A stretch of DNA of 64,000 nucleotides from Chloranthus sessilifolius. Taxonomy: Eukaryota > Streptophyta > Magnoliopsida > Chloranthales > Chloranthaceae. This document shows, piece by piece, positions 23,330-35,385 of this stretch. Location: the NCBI GenBank assembly GCA_021018995.1, contig CM037591.1, positions 6,206,001-6,270,000 of the forward strand, written 5' to 3'. The translations under genes and the position numbers were made by a program. The stretch's first letter is position 1; each line of letters begins with the position of its first letter. The notes below the pieces were generated by a model that searched no databases, had not been told where the DNA came from, and saw only the letters and a list, made by a program, of their open reading frames with translations.

Positions 23330-24450
23330 ATAGGTGTTTCAAGTATTTTGCTTATTCATGAAAGAACCAAATAATGATGCATGTACGTTTTGGGATCTAT
23401 GTCACGTAGAATCAAAATCTTGAGGTCTAATAGGTGCGTCATGATATCAAGATTCATTGTATCGAAAATCGGGGTGAAAAACGATCTCTATCGTATGATT
23501 TCAAGCCATCAATGGGTTTCAACAGTAGCTAGGCACCCTCAATAATCAGTTGTATGTATGATCAGGAGCTTCTTGGATGGTCAAGATGCTTGTTCCTTGT
23601 GTAGAGAGATTGATGACTCATGCACCACTATGGTGTACGGGCCCATCCACCTAATACCAATCCTATTCTTATTGATTGCATGTGGGGAGAGTCAATCTCA
23701 GTGTGTAGGTCACAATACCTGACTCACTTGACCCGAATATTTTATCAGGTCGGCTCGGGCACATACTTGACCTAATCGGGTCAGGTCGGACACGAGACAT
23801 CCGGCCTGATCTTCGGGTCAGGTCGAGTGCACCATCAGGTTGGTTCCGATCAGTATGCCATTAACCCGTTGCACAACCTACTTTTTTGCCCAACCCGACC
23901 CTACTGAACCCTACCAGTGTGAAGGGCAATAGTCAGGTCCAATAAAATTGAATCGGATTTCAAGTTCAACCATATCTGCAGCTCTTGAATATGGGAGAAT
24001 CTTGACTTTTGTGCTTTTTACTTTTTATAGGATGGCGTGCAGTCAAGATAATCCTATTACCAAGGGCGGCAAATGTGGTTGAACTCGACGGCAAATGTGG
24101 TTGAACTCGAAATTGAGTTCAACCTAGTTGGACTTGACCGTTGTCGCTCATTTTGAATACGTTGCTTTGAGAAAAACACAGGCCAAAAGTTAGGCTTATA
24201 TTGTAGAGATTGCACGCTTGTGTGACTACATGATGTTCACGAACTTCTAAGGCATAAAAGTTTGTGCACATCTCACAATCACATAAATGTGTAGCCTGCT
24301 TTAATGCACATGATGGGTGGACACCCATTGTAAACTAACTCTATATCATATCAAAAGACGAGTGCTACGTGTAGAAAAGATTGTGGAGTTAATATTACCA
24401 ATAACAATAATTTCTCCCTGACACTTTTTTAGTTGTTTAAGGTGCTGCAG
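23330..24450. other. Repeat remnants, no gene
   Basis: A hairpin-MITE relic (about 23330-23530), a GGGTCGGG-rich cluster (about 23740-23910) and a 21-bp direct repeat (GGCAAATGTGGTTGAACTCGA twice, about 24066-24108). A 69-codon minus-strand frame at 24119-24328 is not recognised. Confidence 0.45.
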
Positions 24451-24577
24451 ACCAAAGAGAGGCTCTTTGGCTCCGGGGGAGAATTGCTTTTGTATTTGTT
24501 AACGCGGCTCCTTAACACCAATTTTTTTTTAGAGGAGCTTTTTTTAGTGATAAAACTCCTCTTTGCTTGCTCTCTTA

Positions 24578-24828
24578 GGTTGCGTTTGGATTAGCTCTTT
24601 TGGGACAAAGAGCCACTCTTTCACTTTTTAGCTCCGACAAAGAACTACTTTTACATTTGATAACACAGTTCCTTGCCTCATTTGCTTTGGCAGTGAGCTA
24701 TTTTAAGTGATAAAATTGCTCTATACCTGCTTTATCTCAAAGCAGATTTTATCTGCTCTAAATCTGCTCTGACAAAGAGCAAGCAAAGAGCTACTTCTGC
24801 TCTTATAAGAGCTAACCCAAACACAGCC
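24578..24828. mobile_element. Tourist-like (PIF/Harbinger) MITE
   Basis: GGTTGCGTTTGGATTAGCTC start and GAGCTAACCCAAACACAGCC end, with TTA on both sides. The GG...GTTTGG tip and TTA duplication are those of Tourist-like MITEs. The interior is rich in CAAAGAGC/GCTCTTTG. A second right end (CCAAACGCAGCC then TAA) at about 24898 suggests an older copy around it. Confidence 0.82.
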
Positions 24829-25231
24829 TTAATGTGCTCTAGTGGAAAACAGGCCCAGATTTGTGTCTGCTCTTATAAGTGCTAATCCAAACGCAGCCTA
24901 AGAAATCTCCAATTCTTACTTACAAAGGTGTGCAAACAAGTTAGATGTGGAAAAAAAAATCTCTTTTTAATAAGAAAATATCCTAAATATTGCCATTAAT
25001 TCATGACTTGTTCGATAAATTGTGACTTTTCTAATATGTTTTATTCATCATTTTTAATAATCGTTTTTATTTTTTATTTTTTCCCCGACTATTTCCACAT
25101 CTGTTTTTTATTTTGCCATTTTTTATAATTTTCCTCTTTTATTCCCAAACCCCTAATTGGTAACTTTGCTAGAGCCATCCATTTAAGAATTAGATTTTGG
25201 TTCTTCAAATCAATCCCATTAGTCTTGTAGG

Positions 25232-25519
25232 CATAGTGACAAATTTAGAGCGAACTGGGGGTTAAACAAAATTTTTCGAGAAAATTTCGGTACCTTTCGA
25301 TAATTTTGGTATTTTTCGGTATTTTTGATGTTTTTCAGTAAATTTTGATATTTTTGGATAAATTTTTTTTATATATTAAAAAAAATTATTTTATATATAT
25401 ATATTATTTTTAATCTCCGAAACTTTCCTGAAATTTTTTCGAAAGGTATAAAAAATAATCCGAAATGTACCGAAAGGACCCCCACCGAAAAATTCCCAAA
25501 AACGAAATTTGTCACTATG
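25232..25519. mobile_element. hAT-like MITE, perfect 8-bp TSD
   Basis: CATAGTGACAAATTT start and AAATTTGTCACTATG end. CTTGTAGG flanks both sides (25224-25231 and 25520-25527). The interior reiterates TTTTCGGTA. A relative lies at 40586-41021. Confidence 0.88.
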
Positions 25520-25544
25520 CTTGTAGGCAGGTTCAAGATGGAAT

Positions 25545-25583
<39 letters not shown>

Positions 25584-26090
25584 AAGGAAAAACTGCGATC
25601 AGGCCAATTGATATGCGGGCAACACGTAGCACCTTTTTTGTGAAGTGATAGGTGACATGGGGCCCACTTTACTAATTAGAGTTAACTTTTAAAATGTTTT
25701 AAAAGTTATATTCATTTTCAACCGTCATTATTGACTTTTTTAAAAAGTCTGTTTCTTTTCTCTCTTGTCTCTCTTTTTCTAAGAAAGTATCAGACTTACT
25801 TTTTCAAGTATATTTTACTCAAAAAATGTGAGCACCCGGTAGTGAAGTGCTAGCACCTCAGCAATGAAGCACCGACACCCTGATAGAAGGGCGTTGGCAC
25901 CCCGACGGTGAATCGCTGGTACCCCGACACCAGAGTGTCAGTGGTGCGGTGTTGGGCCTCTATATCGAAATGTCGACGATTCGCTAAAATAAAATAAAAT
26001 AAAAACGGGATGTTTGCATCTCTATATCGAGGTATCAGCGCTTCGATAAAAATTTAAAAAATATTTTTTTTTGGCGAAGCGTTGAGGCGC

Positions 26091-27179
26091 CGTGTGACGG
26101 CGTCTTTACTTTGTATGTTAGCTAGAAGGCATGGGGAGCTTAGAGCTGGATTTTTAGCTAGCAGGAAGGCGGGCGGACCTTAGAGCTAGCTGAGTAGCAT
26201 GATTACTCCCTCGAAAGATTGCGGTAATGAGGACGTTGACCTTATAGAGTCGGAGAGGATGTCACGGTGTTATTAATTTAGCGGGTGAGCGCAGAGGCAT
26301 GTGACCTTGCAACGCGTGCATGTGCCCGTTATATACGATGCGACGGTGACTCGAGATATGCGAGGATCTAGTGTGGCGACTAAACACACGAGGGGCATGA
26401 AATGCGGTGCTCCGCGTAGGGGCACGCGATATGGTGCCAAGAGAGTATGTGACATCTTGGTGCCGTAAGGCACAGGATGTGGTGCCAAGAGGGCACACGA
26501 CATCCTGGTGCCTTGAGCACTTGATGCGATGACATGAGGGCATGTGACATAGTGTCAATTAGACACGAGACATGGTCGCAACACGGATGTGACATGGTGA
26601 TATGCGGAGTTCGCGACACAGTGCCATGAGGGCACATGACTTGAGGCCATGAGGGCCTCGCGACGTGGTCGCGATGTGGACGCAACGCGAATGCGTCACG
26701 GTCACATGTGACGCTGATGCGTGACCTCACAGGGCGTGTTGGTGTGGGGGATGACACTGTGTGCAACGGGAGGAGGTCTGTATGCTTTGGTGGTATGTCA
26801 AATCAATATGTTTGGGTTCTCCTACCAGTTGACACAAGTTGGTGTTTAGACTATACTTGGGGGAAGAGAGTTGTGGAGTTATTCTCCTACACATGGGGCC
26901 CTGCGTTGTTGGACGAGCACATGGGTTTCCTAGGTCAGGGGTGGGCCTAGGACATCACTGCAGTGATGCCATGTGTCACCCGATGTGAGGTTGTCATATG
27001 GCCCCGAGCTACGCATCGCGGTGCATATGGGCCGGCAACTTCACGAGGGCACTCAAGGGCTACGTGGGATACAGTGGTGCAAGCTAGAGGACTGTCTGAG
27101 CGTAACGTCTTTGGTCATGTGGGCCGATGGCGAGGCTTGGATTAGCATGAGGGCGCATACTTGCCGGGCAAGGAACTAC
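26091..27179 (+). mobile_element. Inverted, truncated 3' end and LTR of the 27-32 kb retrotransposon
   Basis: 26091-26259 is the inverse of internal sequence 28304-28471 and ends in a purine tract (GTCGGAGAGGA). The LTR starts at 26260 (TGTCACGGTG) and runs to about 27179, where it breaks at the first base of the opposite-facing element. Roughly 330 bp of this LTR are missing. It carries the same TATATA-like word (CGTTATATACGATGC) as its relatives. Confidence 0.75.
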
Positions 27180-28303
27180 TGTCACCAAGTTACTCTTTTC
27201 GACATGCACTCGCGTGCGACACCTAACTTTCCAAGTTAGGTCAGCCTATCTCAAATACCAGTTGTCACGAGGCACAACTTGATACTGGCTATCACACTCA
27301 TACAACGCCTCATTGTCGCGTATAGCGAGGCCAATTTATCCAACCAAACTCTGATACCACCCGTTTAAAGGACATGAACTCTCGATCACGGTTGCCTTCT
27401 CTCGAGATCAACCATGTCGACGCATCGTGTCTCCTCGCGACACTCATGTACGCACTTTAGTGTCACTTGGCTTGCCCAGCTTCACCCTGTGCACTGCACT
27501 AATTCCTTGCCCGTGACAGTAGCATGCAGCTCCTCATGCTGAACCAAGCTTGCCATCGTGTGTGGCCCACGCAACCAGCACATGTTTACACCAGACCCTC
27601 AGCTAGCATGCACCACTGTGTCCCCCGTAGCCCTTGAGTGCCCTTGTGAAGTTTTCGACCCATATGCATTGCGACGCATAGCTCAGGGCCATATGACAAT
27701 CTCACCTCGGGTGACACATGACATCGCCAAAGCGACGCCTTAGGCCCACCCCTGACCTAGGAAATTGATGCACTCGTCCAGCAACGTAGGGCCCCATGTG
27801 TAGGAGAATAGCTCCACAGCTCCCTTCCCTCAAGTATGGTCTAAACACCAACTTGTGTCAACCGACAGAAGAACCTCAAACGTCTTGGTTTGGCATACAA
27901 CCATGGCACACAGACCTTCACCCATGGCATATAGTGTCATCCTCCACACCACCATGCCCTATGAGGTCACGCATTAGTGTCACATGCGACCGTGTCGCAT
28001 TCGCATCGCGTTCACGTCGCGAGGTCCTCATGGCCTCAAGTCACGTGCCCTCATGGCACTGTGTCACGAACTCCTTATGTCACCATGTCGCGACTATGTC
28101 TCGTGTCTGCCTGGCACTATGTCGTGCGCCTTCATGGCATCACATCACGTGCTCAAGGCACCAAGATATCGCGTGCCCTCTTGTCACCACACTAGATCCT
28201 CGCGTATTTCGAGTCACTGTCGCATCGTATATAAGGGGCACATGCAAGTGTCGCAAGGCCATGTGCCTCTGCGCTCATGCGCTAAAATAATAGCATCATG
28301 ACA
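27180..28303 (-). repeat. 3' LTR
   Basis: 1124 bp, aligned end to end with 30550-31723 with many substitutions and small indels. Includes the TATATA-like promoter word near 28234 (read from the minus strand). Confidence 0.78.
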
Positions 28304-28316
28304 TCCTCTCTGACTC

Positions 28317-30534
28317 TATAAGGTCAACGTCTTTGTTGATACAATATCTCGAGGGAGTAATTATGCCACTTAGCTAGCTCTAAGGTCCGCCCGCCTTCCT
28401 GCTAGCTAAAAATCTACCTCTAAGGCCCCCATGCCTTCTCCCTAACATACAAAGTAAAGACGTCGTCACATCCTTCCCTACTCTATAAGGTCAACGTCCT
28501 TGTTGATGTAATATTTCAAGGGAATGACTACGCCAATTCCACCAATCTGGCAGTGTCAATGCCTATACTGACACCAAGACCTGCATCAGTACCTCGACTT
28601 TTGTCTTGACCCCATGCAGAGTCTCTATCATTATGCTCTGCATTGAGCATTAGTAACTACAACTCGCTCTAGTACCTCGACAATATGTGTCTTCACCCAA
28701 GAGTTCGCCTAACAAGTTTTGCTTTTGAAACGTCTTAGTACCTCGGTCATGCTTTCAAAACTTTGTTTCTCAAGCTTACCTTCGACTCAACCTATCTACA
28801 AGGTCCTGCCACCTGCCTGCTAGTTGATCTATGTGCATCTCAATGCACCAGGGGCATGACCACGTCATATCCCCCCCCACTCAATGCGTCAACGTCCTCG
28901 TCAACACTCGAACTCATACGTTAGTTCCTTGACACAATTTCGATCTTCACCAAGACATTCTCACACCAACCCAAGGACAAACAACGCTCATCAAACTGTA
29001 TTTGTACTAGTACCTTAACTACTATCCTTCGTCTTCACCCAGGCACAATCATAATAGCTCATCGCAACGAGCTAAATGCATCCTCTATAGCGTAATAGAT
29101 CTTCGCCTCATGCCACAACATAGTGCCTTGATCATCTTTTTTTGTGTCTTCACCCCATGTAGTGTTCTAGCCAACTTAGTCTGATCAATATTTCACCTAG
29201 GTATCTTTATATACCAGTTCCTCATATAACCAGAAGCAACCCGATTATTAGCATCATTCATGTTACCACCTAAATCGACTGTCAAAACAAAGCAACTCGT
29301 GCCTTTGATGTTCACATCACTGGCTCCAAGTCCACGCAACTGTTTGCTCATCGCAACTCTATGGTTTCTCAACATTTTGTTTTCACCCATGAGCCTGCCA
29401 ACGAGCGACCATGCTCATTCCAACGAAGAACCATGCTTCTCACTACTATAGCTCGCAATGCTGCCCATGTCTTTCGACTGTAGCAACCAACAAAAATCAA
29501 TTTTCTCGGACCATTAGACTTGATCACCACTACAAGCCCTCAATTGTCCTGCAGTGCTCTAGTACCTCAATATCTCGATGTCTTCGCCCAAGAGCCTGCC
29601 ACGAGCATAATGCTCAATCATCGAAGCTCCATGCTTCTCACACTATGATACCTCGACCTATGTCTTCACCCATAGTGTGACTCGAGTTGCCTCCTACAAC
29701 CCGACTTACAACTTAATTCGTTGCCTTCGTGTATGCTTCTAGCATCCTAATGAGTGCAATCAATACCTTCACTTTCTACCGGCTATCATGCCTTGGTACC
29801 TCGGACATTGACCTATTCACCACGAAACATACCACCTTTACCTTGAATTATTTCGCTTCAATATTCTAACCATATTGTCTCTGCCATGCTCAGGAACTAT
29901 CTTTGTCTTTAGTCCTTCTCGTAGACTAAAGATCTCAACGATCACCTGAGACTCGCATCCTCTAAAGGTACCCATCTGGCTCTCGGATTTACTTCCTCTA
30001 AAGCTGCGCTGAATCATTTGTCTAACCATCTATCTTTTACAGACATCATGCCTTGTCATTTCACAACAAAGCAACGAGCTGATCCTTACACTGTCACATA
30101 TCAACGGTCTAGACCCTCATGCCATGTACCAACAACCGATTCTGAAATCTCAGCTTCCTCATAAAGTGAGAATGGAGCATCATCCTTGCTCCATGTCATC
30201 CCTGACAACGGTGCTCTAAGCATCAATGTGACCCAACATCTCTTGTCGGAACGTCACTAGCGCTCATCTCTCTCGGACCTTCCCGCTACCTCAATGTGTG
30301 GCTCTTATGGCCAACAAGCATTGAGCAACATCCATTTTTTGTAATAGCATAATCCAACAATAACTTTTCTCTGCGGGCAACCAAGCTCTTAAACTTACTG
30401 TAACAGAGTGCATCCTAATTGCATCTCAATCGCAGATATGCAACTCAACTGTACACAAGTACCTCTGATTATCTCGAAATTAGAGCACATCTCATCGCTC
30501 TGGCATGCCAACATAGTCTCATTTGAAACGATCT
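28317..30534 (-). other. Non-coding interior of the LTR element with a recurring motif
   Basis: No recognisable protein. The word (A)GTACCTCGAC, usually followed within 10-20 bases by TGTCTTCACCC, recurs near 28593, 28671, 28737, 29015, 29131, 29566, 29650 and 29795, so the interior seems built from an old degenerate repeat. A local repeat of CTCTATAAGGTCAACGTC occurs near 28315 and 28484. Confidence 0.6.
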
Positions 30535-30549
30535 GACTCTAATACTAAC

Positions 30550-31723
30550 TATCACCGAGTTACTCTTTTCGACGTGCAGTTGCGTGCGGCACCTAACTTT
30601 CCAAGTTAGGTCAGCTTATCTCAGATACCAGTTGTCACGAGGCACAGCCTGACACTGACTATCACACTCGTGCAACACCTCACTGTCACGTACAACAAGG
30701 CCAACTTATCCAACCATCACTCTGATACCACTCGTCTAAAGGACAGGAACTCTAGATCATGGTTGCCTTCTCTCGAGGCCAACCATATTGACGCATAGTG
30801 TCTCCTCGCGACACTCATGCACTCACCTCAGTGCCACTTGGCCTGCCCAGCTTCACCCTGTGCACTGAACTAGTTTCTCGCCCATGACAGTAGCATGTAG
30901 CTCCTCATGTTAAACCAAGTCTGTCATCGTGTGTGGTCCACACGACCAGCAGACGTCCGCATCATTCCCTCAACTAGCGTGCACCACTGTGTCCCACATA
31001 GCCCTTGAGTGCCTTCGTGAAGTTGTCGACCCATATGCACCGCCACGCGTAGCTCGGAGCCATATGACAATCTCACCTCGGGTGACATATAGCATCGTCG
31101 CAGTGACGTCTAGGCCCACCCCTGAACTAGGAAACCCATGCGCTCATCCAACAATGCAGGGCCCCATGTGTAGGAGAAGAGCTTCACAGCTCCCTTCCCT
31201 CAAGTATGGTCTAAACACCAACTTGTGTCAACCGGTAGGAGAACCTCAAACGAATTGATTTGACATACCACCATGGCACACAGACCTCCACCCATGACCC
31301 ATAGTGCCATCCTTCACACCAACACGCCCTGTGAGGTCGCGCATCAGTGTCACATGCGACTGTGTTGCATTCTTGTCGTGTCCACGTCATGAGGCCCTCA
31401 TAGCCTCATGGCACTATGTCGCGAACCCTACATGCCACTATGTCGCGTCCATGTCGCGACTGTGTCTCGTGTCTATTTGGCATATATCGCGTGCCCTTAT
31501 GACATCGCATCACGTACCCAAGGCACCAGGATGTCTCGTGCCCTCTTGACACCACATCGCGTGCCCCTATGAAAAGCACCACATTTCATGCCCCTTGTGT
31601 CTAGTCACCACACTAGATCATGAGTATCTCGAGTCACTAACGCATCGTATAGAAGAGGCACATACACGCGTCGCAAAGTCACATGCCTCTGCTCTTACAC
31701 ACCAATGTAATAACGCCGTGACA
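30550..31723 (-). repeat. 5' LTR
   Basis: 1174 bp. Ends GTGACA on the plus strand. Partner of 27180-28303. Divergence between the two LTRs is visibly large, so the insertion is old. Confidence 0.78.
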
Positions 31724-31816
31724 GCCGGCATTTCAATAAAAAAAAAATAAAAATTATATAAAAATTAATGAGGCGTTGGCTCTCTGACTTTGGCACTCTG
31801 GTGCCAGGGTGCCAGC

Positions 31817-32297
31817 CATGGTTCAAAATTTCGGCCGAAACGCATCAATTTTCGTGGGGCCCGAAACGATAACTCCATATTTTCGCCAAAATTACTGAAG
31901 TAGCAAATTATTGGTCGATAATTTGCCCGAAACTGAAATTTCGACCGATATTTTGCTTCTTCGAAGAAAAAAAAAATCCGCTTGGGCCTCAAGATCAATG
32001 ATCAAAATTTCGGTTTTTGTTTCAATTTCGGAGTGGACAGAAACCGAAATTTTGGACTGAAATTTCGGCGAAAATTTCAACCCCATACATTTGATGACCA
32101 AAATTTCAGTCCTAAATTATCGTTTCGGTGGGGACCGAAATCGATAGTTTCGGCTGAAATTTCAGTCATTTCTGCCGGAATTTTGATCCTTGCTCAAGAT
32201 TTCAATCAAAATTTCAATCAAAATTTCAAATTTTCGATTAAAATTATGGCTTCGGGCAAGATTGAAATCGAAACGAAAACCAAAATTTTGATCCTTG
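31817..32297. mobile_element. hAT-like TTTCGG element with a second one nested in it
   Basis: Outer element from CATGGTTCAAAATTTCGG to AAAATTTTGATCCTTG. The flanks are GTGCCAGC (31809-31816) and GTGTCAGC (32298-32305), 7 of 8 matching. The interior is split by the 31996-32192 element. Confidence 0.82.
31996..32192. mobile_element. Nested hAT-like TTTCGG element, perfect 8-bp TSD
   Basis: CAATGATCAAAATTTCGG start, AATTTTGATCCTTG end, flanked by CTCAAGAT on both sides (31988-31995 and 32193-32200). 197 bp. Confidence 0.9.
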
Positions 32298-32620
32298 GTG
32301 TCAGCGCCTCGCTATTGGGGTGTCGACACCTCGTTTTCGAGGTGTCGACGCTTCGCTGTCAAGGTGCTAGCATTTTGCTATTGAGCGGACACATTTTTTG
32401 AATAAAATATACTTGAAAAAGTAAGTTTGATACTTTCTTGAAAAAATTGAAAGAATAAAGAGAAAAGAAAGAGACTTTAAAAAAGTCAAGAATGACGGTT
32501 GAAAGAGTATTTTACTTTTTAAATATTTAAAAAAAAAAACTTTTAAAATATTTTAAGGGTGTAACCCTAGATAATAAAGTGAGTCTCATGCCACCCATCA
32601 CTTCACAAAAAAGGTGCTAC

Positions 32621-32629
<9 letters not shown>

Positions 32630-32684
<55 letters not shown>

Positions 32685-33546
32685 GAGCATATGGGTGCCA
32701 TTACTTGCACACGTGTTCAAGTGATTGAATCGAATTTAAAGAAAGACTTTATATTTTAGGGACATGTGATATGTAAAAATGCAATAAAGGCCGTCTGATT
32801 TGAAGTTCATGATCAATAGATCTCTAGTGCATAAAATTGGAACAAAGCAAGTTAGTTGTCATATGATCTATTATAGTCAACTATTGAATTATATTACCTT
32901 TGACTCCATTTAATCAAATGATAAAAATTATAATTTGTCCTAACCTTTTTCAATTGATATCTTTAAATCATAATCTTCAAATCAATCAGCTTAGACGATG
33001 TTTTCGCATAATAGAGGTCGCCAAACTTGTAAGTCTTTTTTTTTAAATTTGATACAATCCGGTGCAATCACTTGAAAAGCATGTACAATTAATGGCTACT
33101 TAATATGTATATAATTTTGAGTAGTGTGAACCCGAACCATTTAGATATTTTCGAGTCTTTCCCTTGTGCTCGAGTGTCATCGAGTCTCACGCTTTCAACT
33201 GTCCCAGTTTCGTAACAAATTTGATTTTCGAGTTATTTAGTAGAAAAGCATCGTATTCTTAGCACAAAAAGTAGCAGGAGCTCATGGATCAAAAGTCTGG
33301 CTCCTGAGTCTCAACGGCTATTTTCCAGTTGTTTCAATTTTGGAATCCAAAATTTCAAAGAATAATAAAATTATAGGATAATTTCCAACGATTACTTTTT
33401 TAGAATCCAAATCTTTAAAGAATGATAAAACTAGTAAAATTATACAAAAAACTACGAACACAAGTGATTAAAGAACACATTTTGCATTTTGGAGACTTTT
33501 GTCAAGAATCCTTAAGAATTTAAGTAAGATTCCTAACAATTCTCAT
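32630..33546. other. TA microsatellite and hairpin-MITE relic
   Basis: TA tract at about 32633-32681. A diverged hairpin-type copy (CCGTCTGATTTGAAG, CAATCAGCTTAGACGATG) lies at about 32750-33080. The rest shows nothing recognised. Confidence 0.45.
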
Positions 33547-33737
33547 CAAGGTATCAAAATCGGTATTGGTTTGTCGATGACTGAATGGTATCGCGGTTGA
33601 TACCGATAGATATTAGCCTTTTTAAAAAGAAAATTCACATCTCGGCCGATACAAGCCCATATCGGCCGATATGATATCCGACACCCAAATTGAGATATTG
33701 ATGCATATATAAGTATCGGCCGATTTTTAATACCTTA
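33547..33737. mobile_element. hAT-like TATCGG element
   Basis: CAAGGTATCAAAATCGG start, TTTTTAATACCTTA end. Flanks ATTCTCAT and ATTCTCAA (33539-33546 and 33738-33745), 7 of 8 matching. 191 bp. Confidence 0.82.
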
Positions 33738-34980
33738 ATTCTCAAAGTTGTTAGAAAACATCTAAAAGAGGCCTTAAAGATGTGACCAAACAAGACTAAA
33801 CTATTGAACATCTCGTTGAATTATTTTATTAAATAATATATTTCAAAATAATCTATTTAGTTTATTTTATGAAATGCATGCATGATTTATCTTTCACTTT
33901 TGTTTTTAATAAGATTTTTACCAACAATCACTTTTAACTCTTTTTCCAAAAGAAAAGGTTCTCTTGTCTCACCTAAAGACCCAACTATGTTCCAAGCCTT
34001 CTCATTGGGTGCCATGAGGCATTAATCCGCCCTAGGGATCTCCCTTCCCCATTGGTTTTAGAAAAAATTTACGGCCTCAATCTAACGTAACTATCTAAAA
34101 CTAAATAGTTAAATAATCATCTTTAAACCTATTGACCACCATTGATCGGATGGTTGTCACTGCCTTGTTTTTGAATGGCTCATGATTTCGTAAAATGTAT
34201 TGTAGGATTTGAAGACCATGATCTAAGGAGCTATTCTGTCGACGATTGGGACAAAAAAATATTTTTATAATTGATTCGTAAAAGTCAATATGTTTAATAT
34301 GAGCAACTAAAATTACGATATTTAGATTATAGTCTTCAAATTTGATGACAAACTTGGTGAAATTATATGCCACGTCTCCAAAAAATTAACCCATCAACCA
34401 AGTCAGCTAGCACTCGAGTAGGCATACCTAATACCAACCCTAGCATTAGTTCCTCCTAGCAAGCATGGTGAGATCCTAAGGGGTACCCATCCCACAAATT
34501 AGCTCTGTAACTAACAAATATCAAAGAGAGTTGTATCCGCACACCACTTTTTTCTTCTCACACACCCATAGAAAAAATAAAGTATTTAGGATGCAAATAT
34601 GAAAATAATTTTATTTGGTCGAAAAAAAAAAAAAAAAAATTATAAAAGTTTGTATGCACTCAAAAAGCTGTTCACTTATGAACACACTTTTTGCTAAATA
34701 ACACTTATTATGCATTATTATTAACCACAATAAAGCAAAATTTTATATTATTATATTTTCATTAATTGGTGTGCGGATAGAAAAAATTTGGTGTGCGACT
34801 GAAAATAGTGTGAGAAGAAACTAATTAAAAGTTTAGAACTCTTGCATTAGGTGATAGGGTCATCTATACTATGCAGGTAACAAAAATGGTCATCAATTTG
34901 AAATGTCCATCCGATCTCCCAATGGCGGACCATCGGATGGATTTGACTTGATTTATAAACTAGCACTAATCAGATGGTCC
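33738..34980. other. No gene; hairpin-MITE relic
   Basis: A diverged hairpin copy is likely at about 34100-34380. The rest is AT-rich DNA without recognised features. Confidence 0.35.
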
Positions 34981-35053
34981 CAAGGATTAAAATTTTGGCC
35001 AAACTTTTAGATTTCGGTTTCGATCATTCCCAAAACCAAAATTTTGATCCTTG
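34981..35053. mobile_element. 73-bp hAT-like TTTCGG element, perfect 8-bp TSD
   Basis: CAAGGATTAAAATTTTGG start, CAAAATTTTGATCCTTG end. GATGGTCC flanks both sides (34973-34980 and 35054-35061). The smallest member seen. Confidence 0.9.
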
Positions 35054-35385
35054 GATGGTCCTAAGAATGGCATCAACGTACGGTTACGATGTTGCCTACG
35101 TAAAATATAAGAGAAACTAAATGCTTGGTTTGATGATCTTGATATGGCGATGTCATGTGTACGAAATCAAGGACTGAGACATAAAGAGTTGGTATTAGGT
35201 AAATGAGCCATGCACAAGTGCTGAAAGGTCATTAAATATATACATGTGGTGGGCCACGTCATTAATATTTGATGGGTAGTTCCATCATTATGAGGACGAA
35301 AGTGGATTGGCATGGGCCCGATCTTGTCACGATTGACTTTCACGTAAGATCGTGCGGATCACTTTTCTGCCCATCATGCTCCGAT

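Larger units (their letters stand above)
20836..23780. repeat. Segmental tandem duplication, copy B
   Basis: Direct repeat of 17930-20835. Differences include an extra block at about 22210-22680 with a long TA tract, a foldback MITE at 22739-22939, a small insertion near 20940-20975, and absence of the MITE-CACTA-CAAGG nest present in copy A. Confidence 0.85.
27180..31723 (-). mobile_element. LTR retrotransposon without coding region
   Basis: Direct repeats 27180-28303 and 30550-31723 have TGTCAC/TATCAC and ATGACA/GTGACA ends. On the minus strand the 5' LTR (30550-31723) is followed after 2 bases by TAGTATTAGAGTC (30535-30547), a decayed form of the initiator-tRNA-Met binding site TGGTATCAGAGCC. 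The 3' LTR (27180-28303) is preceded by the purine tract GAGTCAGAGAGGA (28304-28316). The 2.25-kb interior has only short open frames and no gag, RT, RNase H or integrase motif, so the element depended on a relative. The flanking five bases do not match (ACTAC and GCCGG), indicating rearrangement since insertion. Confidence 0.78.
25581..32625. mobile_element. Foldback element opened by an LTR retrotransposon
   Basis: The left arm (25581-26090) carries TTTTTTGTGAAGTGATAGG, CAACCGTCATTATTGAC and a GGCGTTGGCACC core. The right arm (31760-32625) carries the inverse words, ending CACTTCACAAAAAAGGTGC. These match the arms of the 11203-12071 element. The two halves are 5.7 kb apart because of inserted LTR sequences (26091-31723) and two CAAGG elements. 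The right tip runs into a GT/TA microsatellite, so the TSD is lost. Confidence 0.8.

Noticed and set aside
26262-28301. Arg/His/Cys-rich open frames of 60-164 codons on both strands
   Set aside because: They fall in LTR sequence, recur in inverted LTR copies and have no protein motif.
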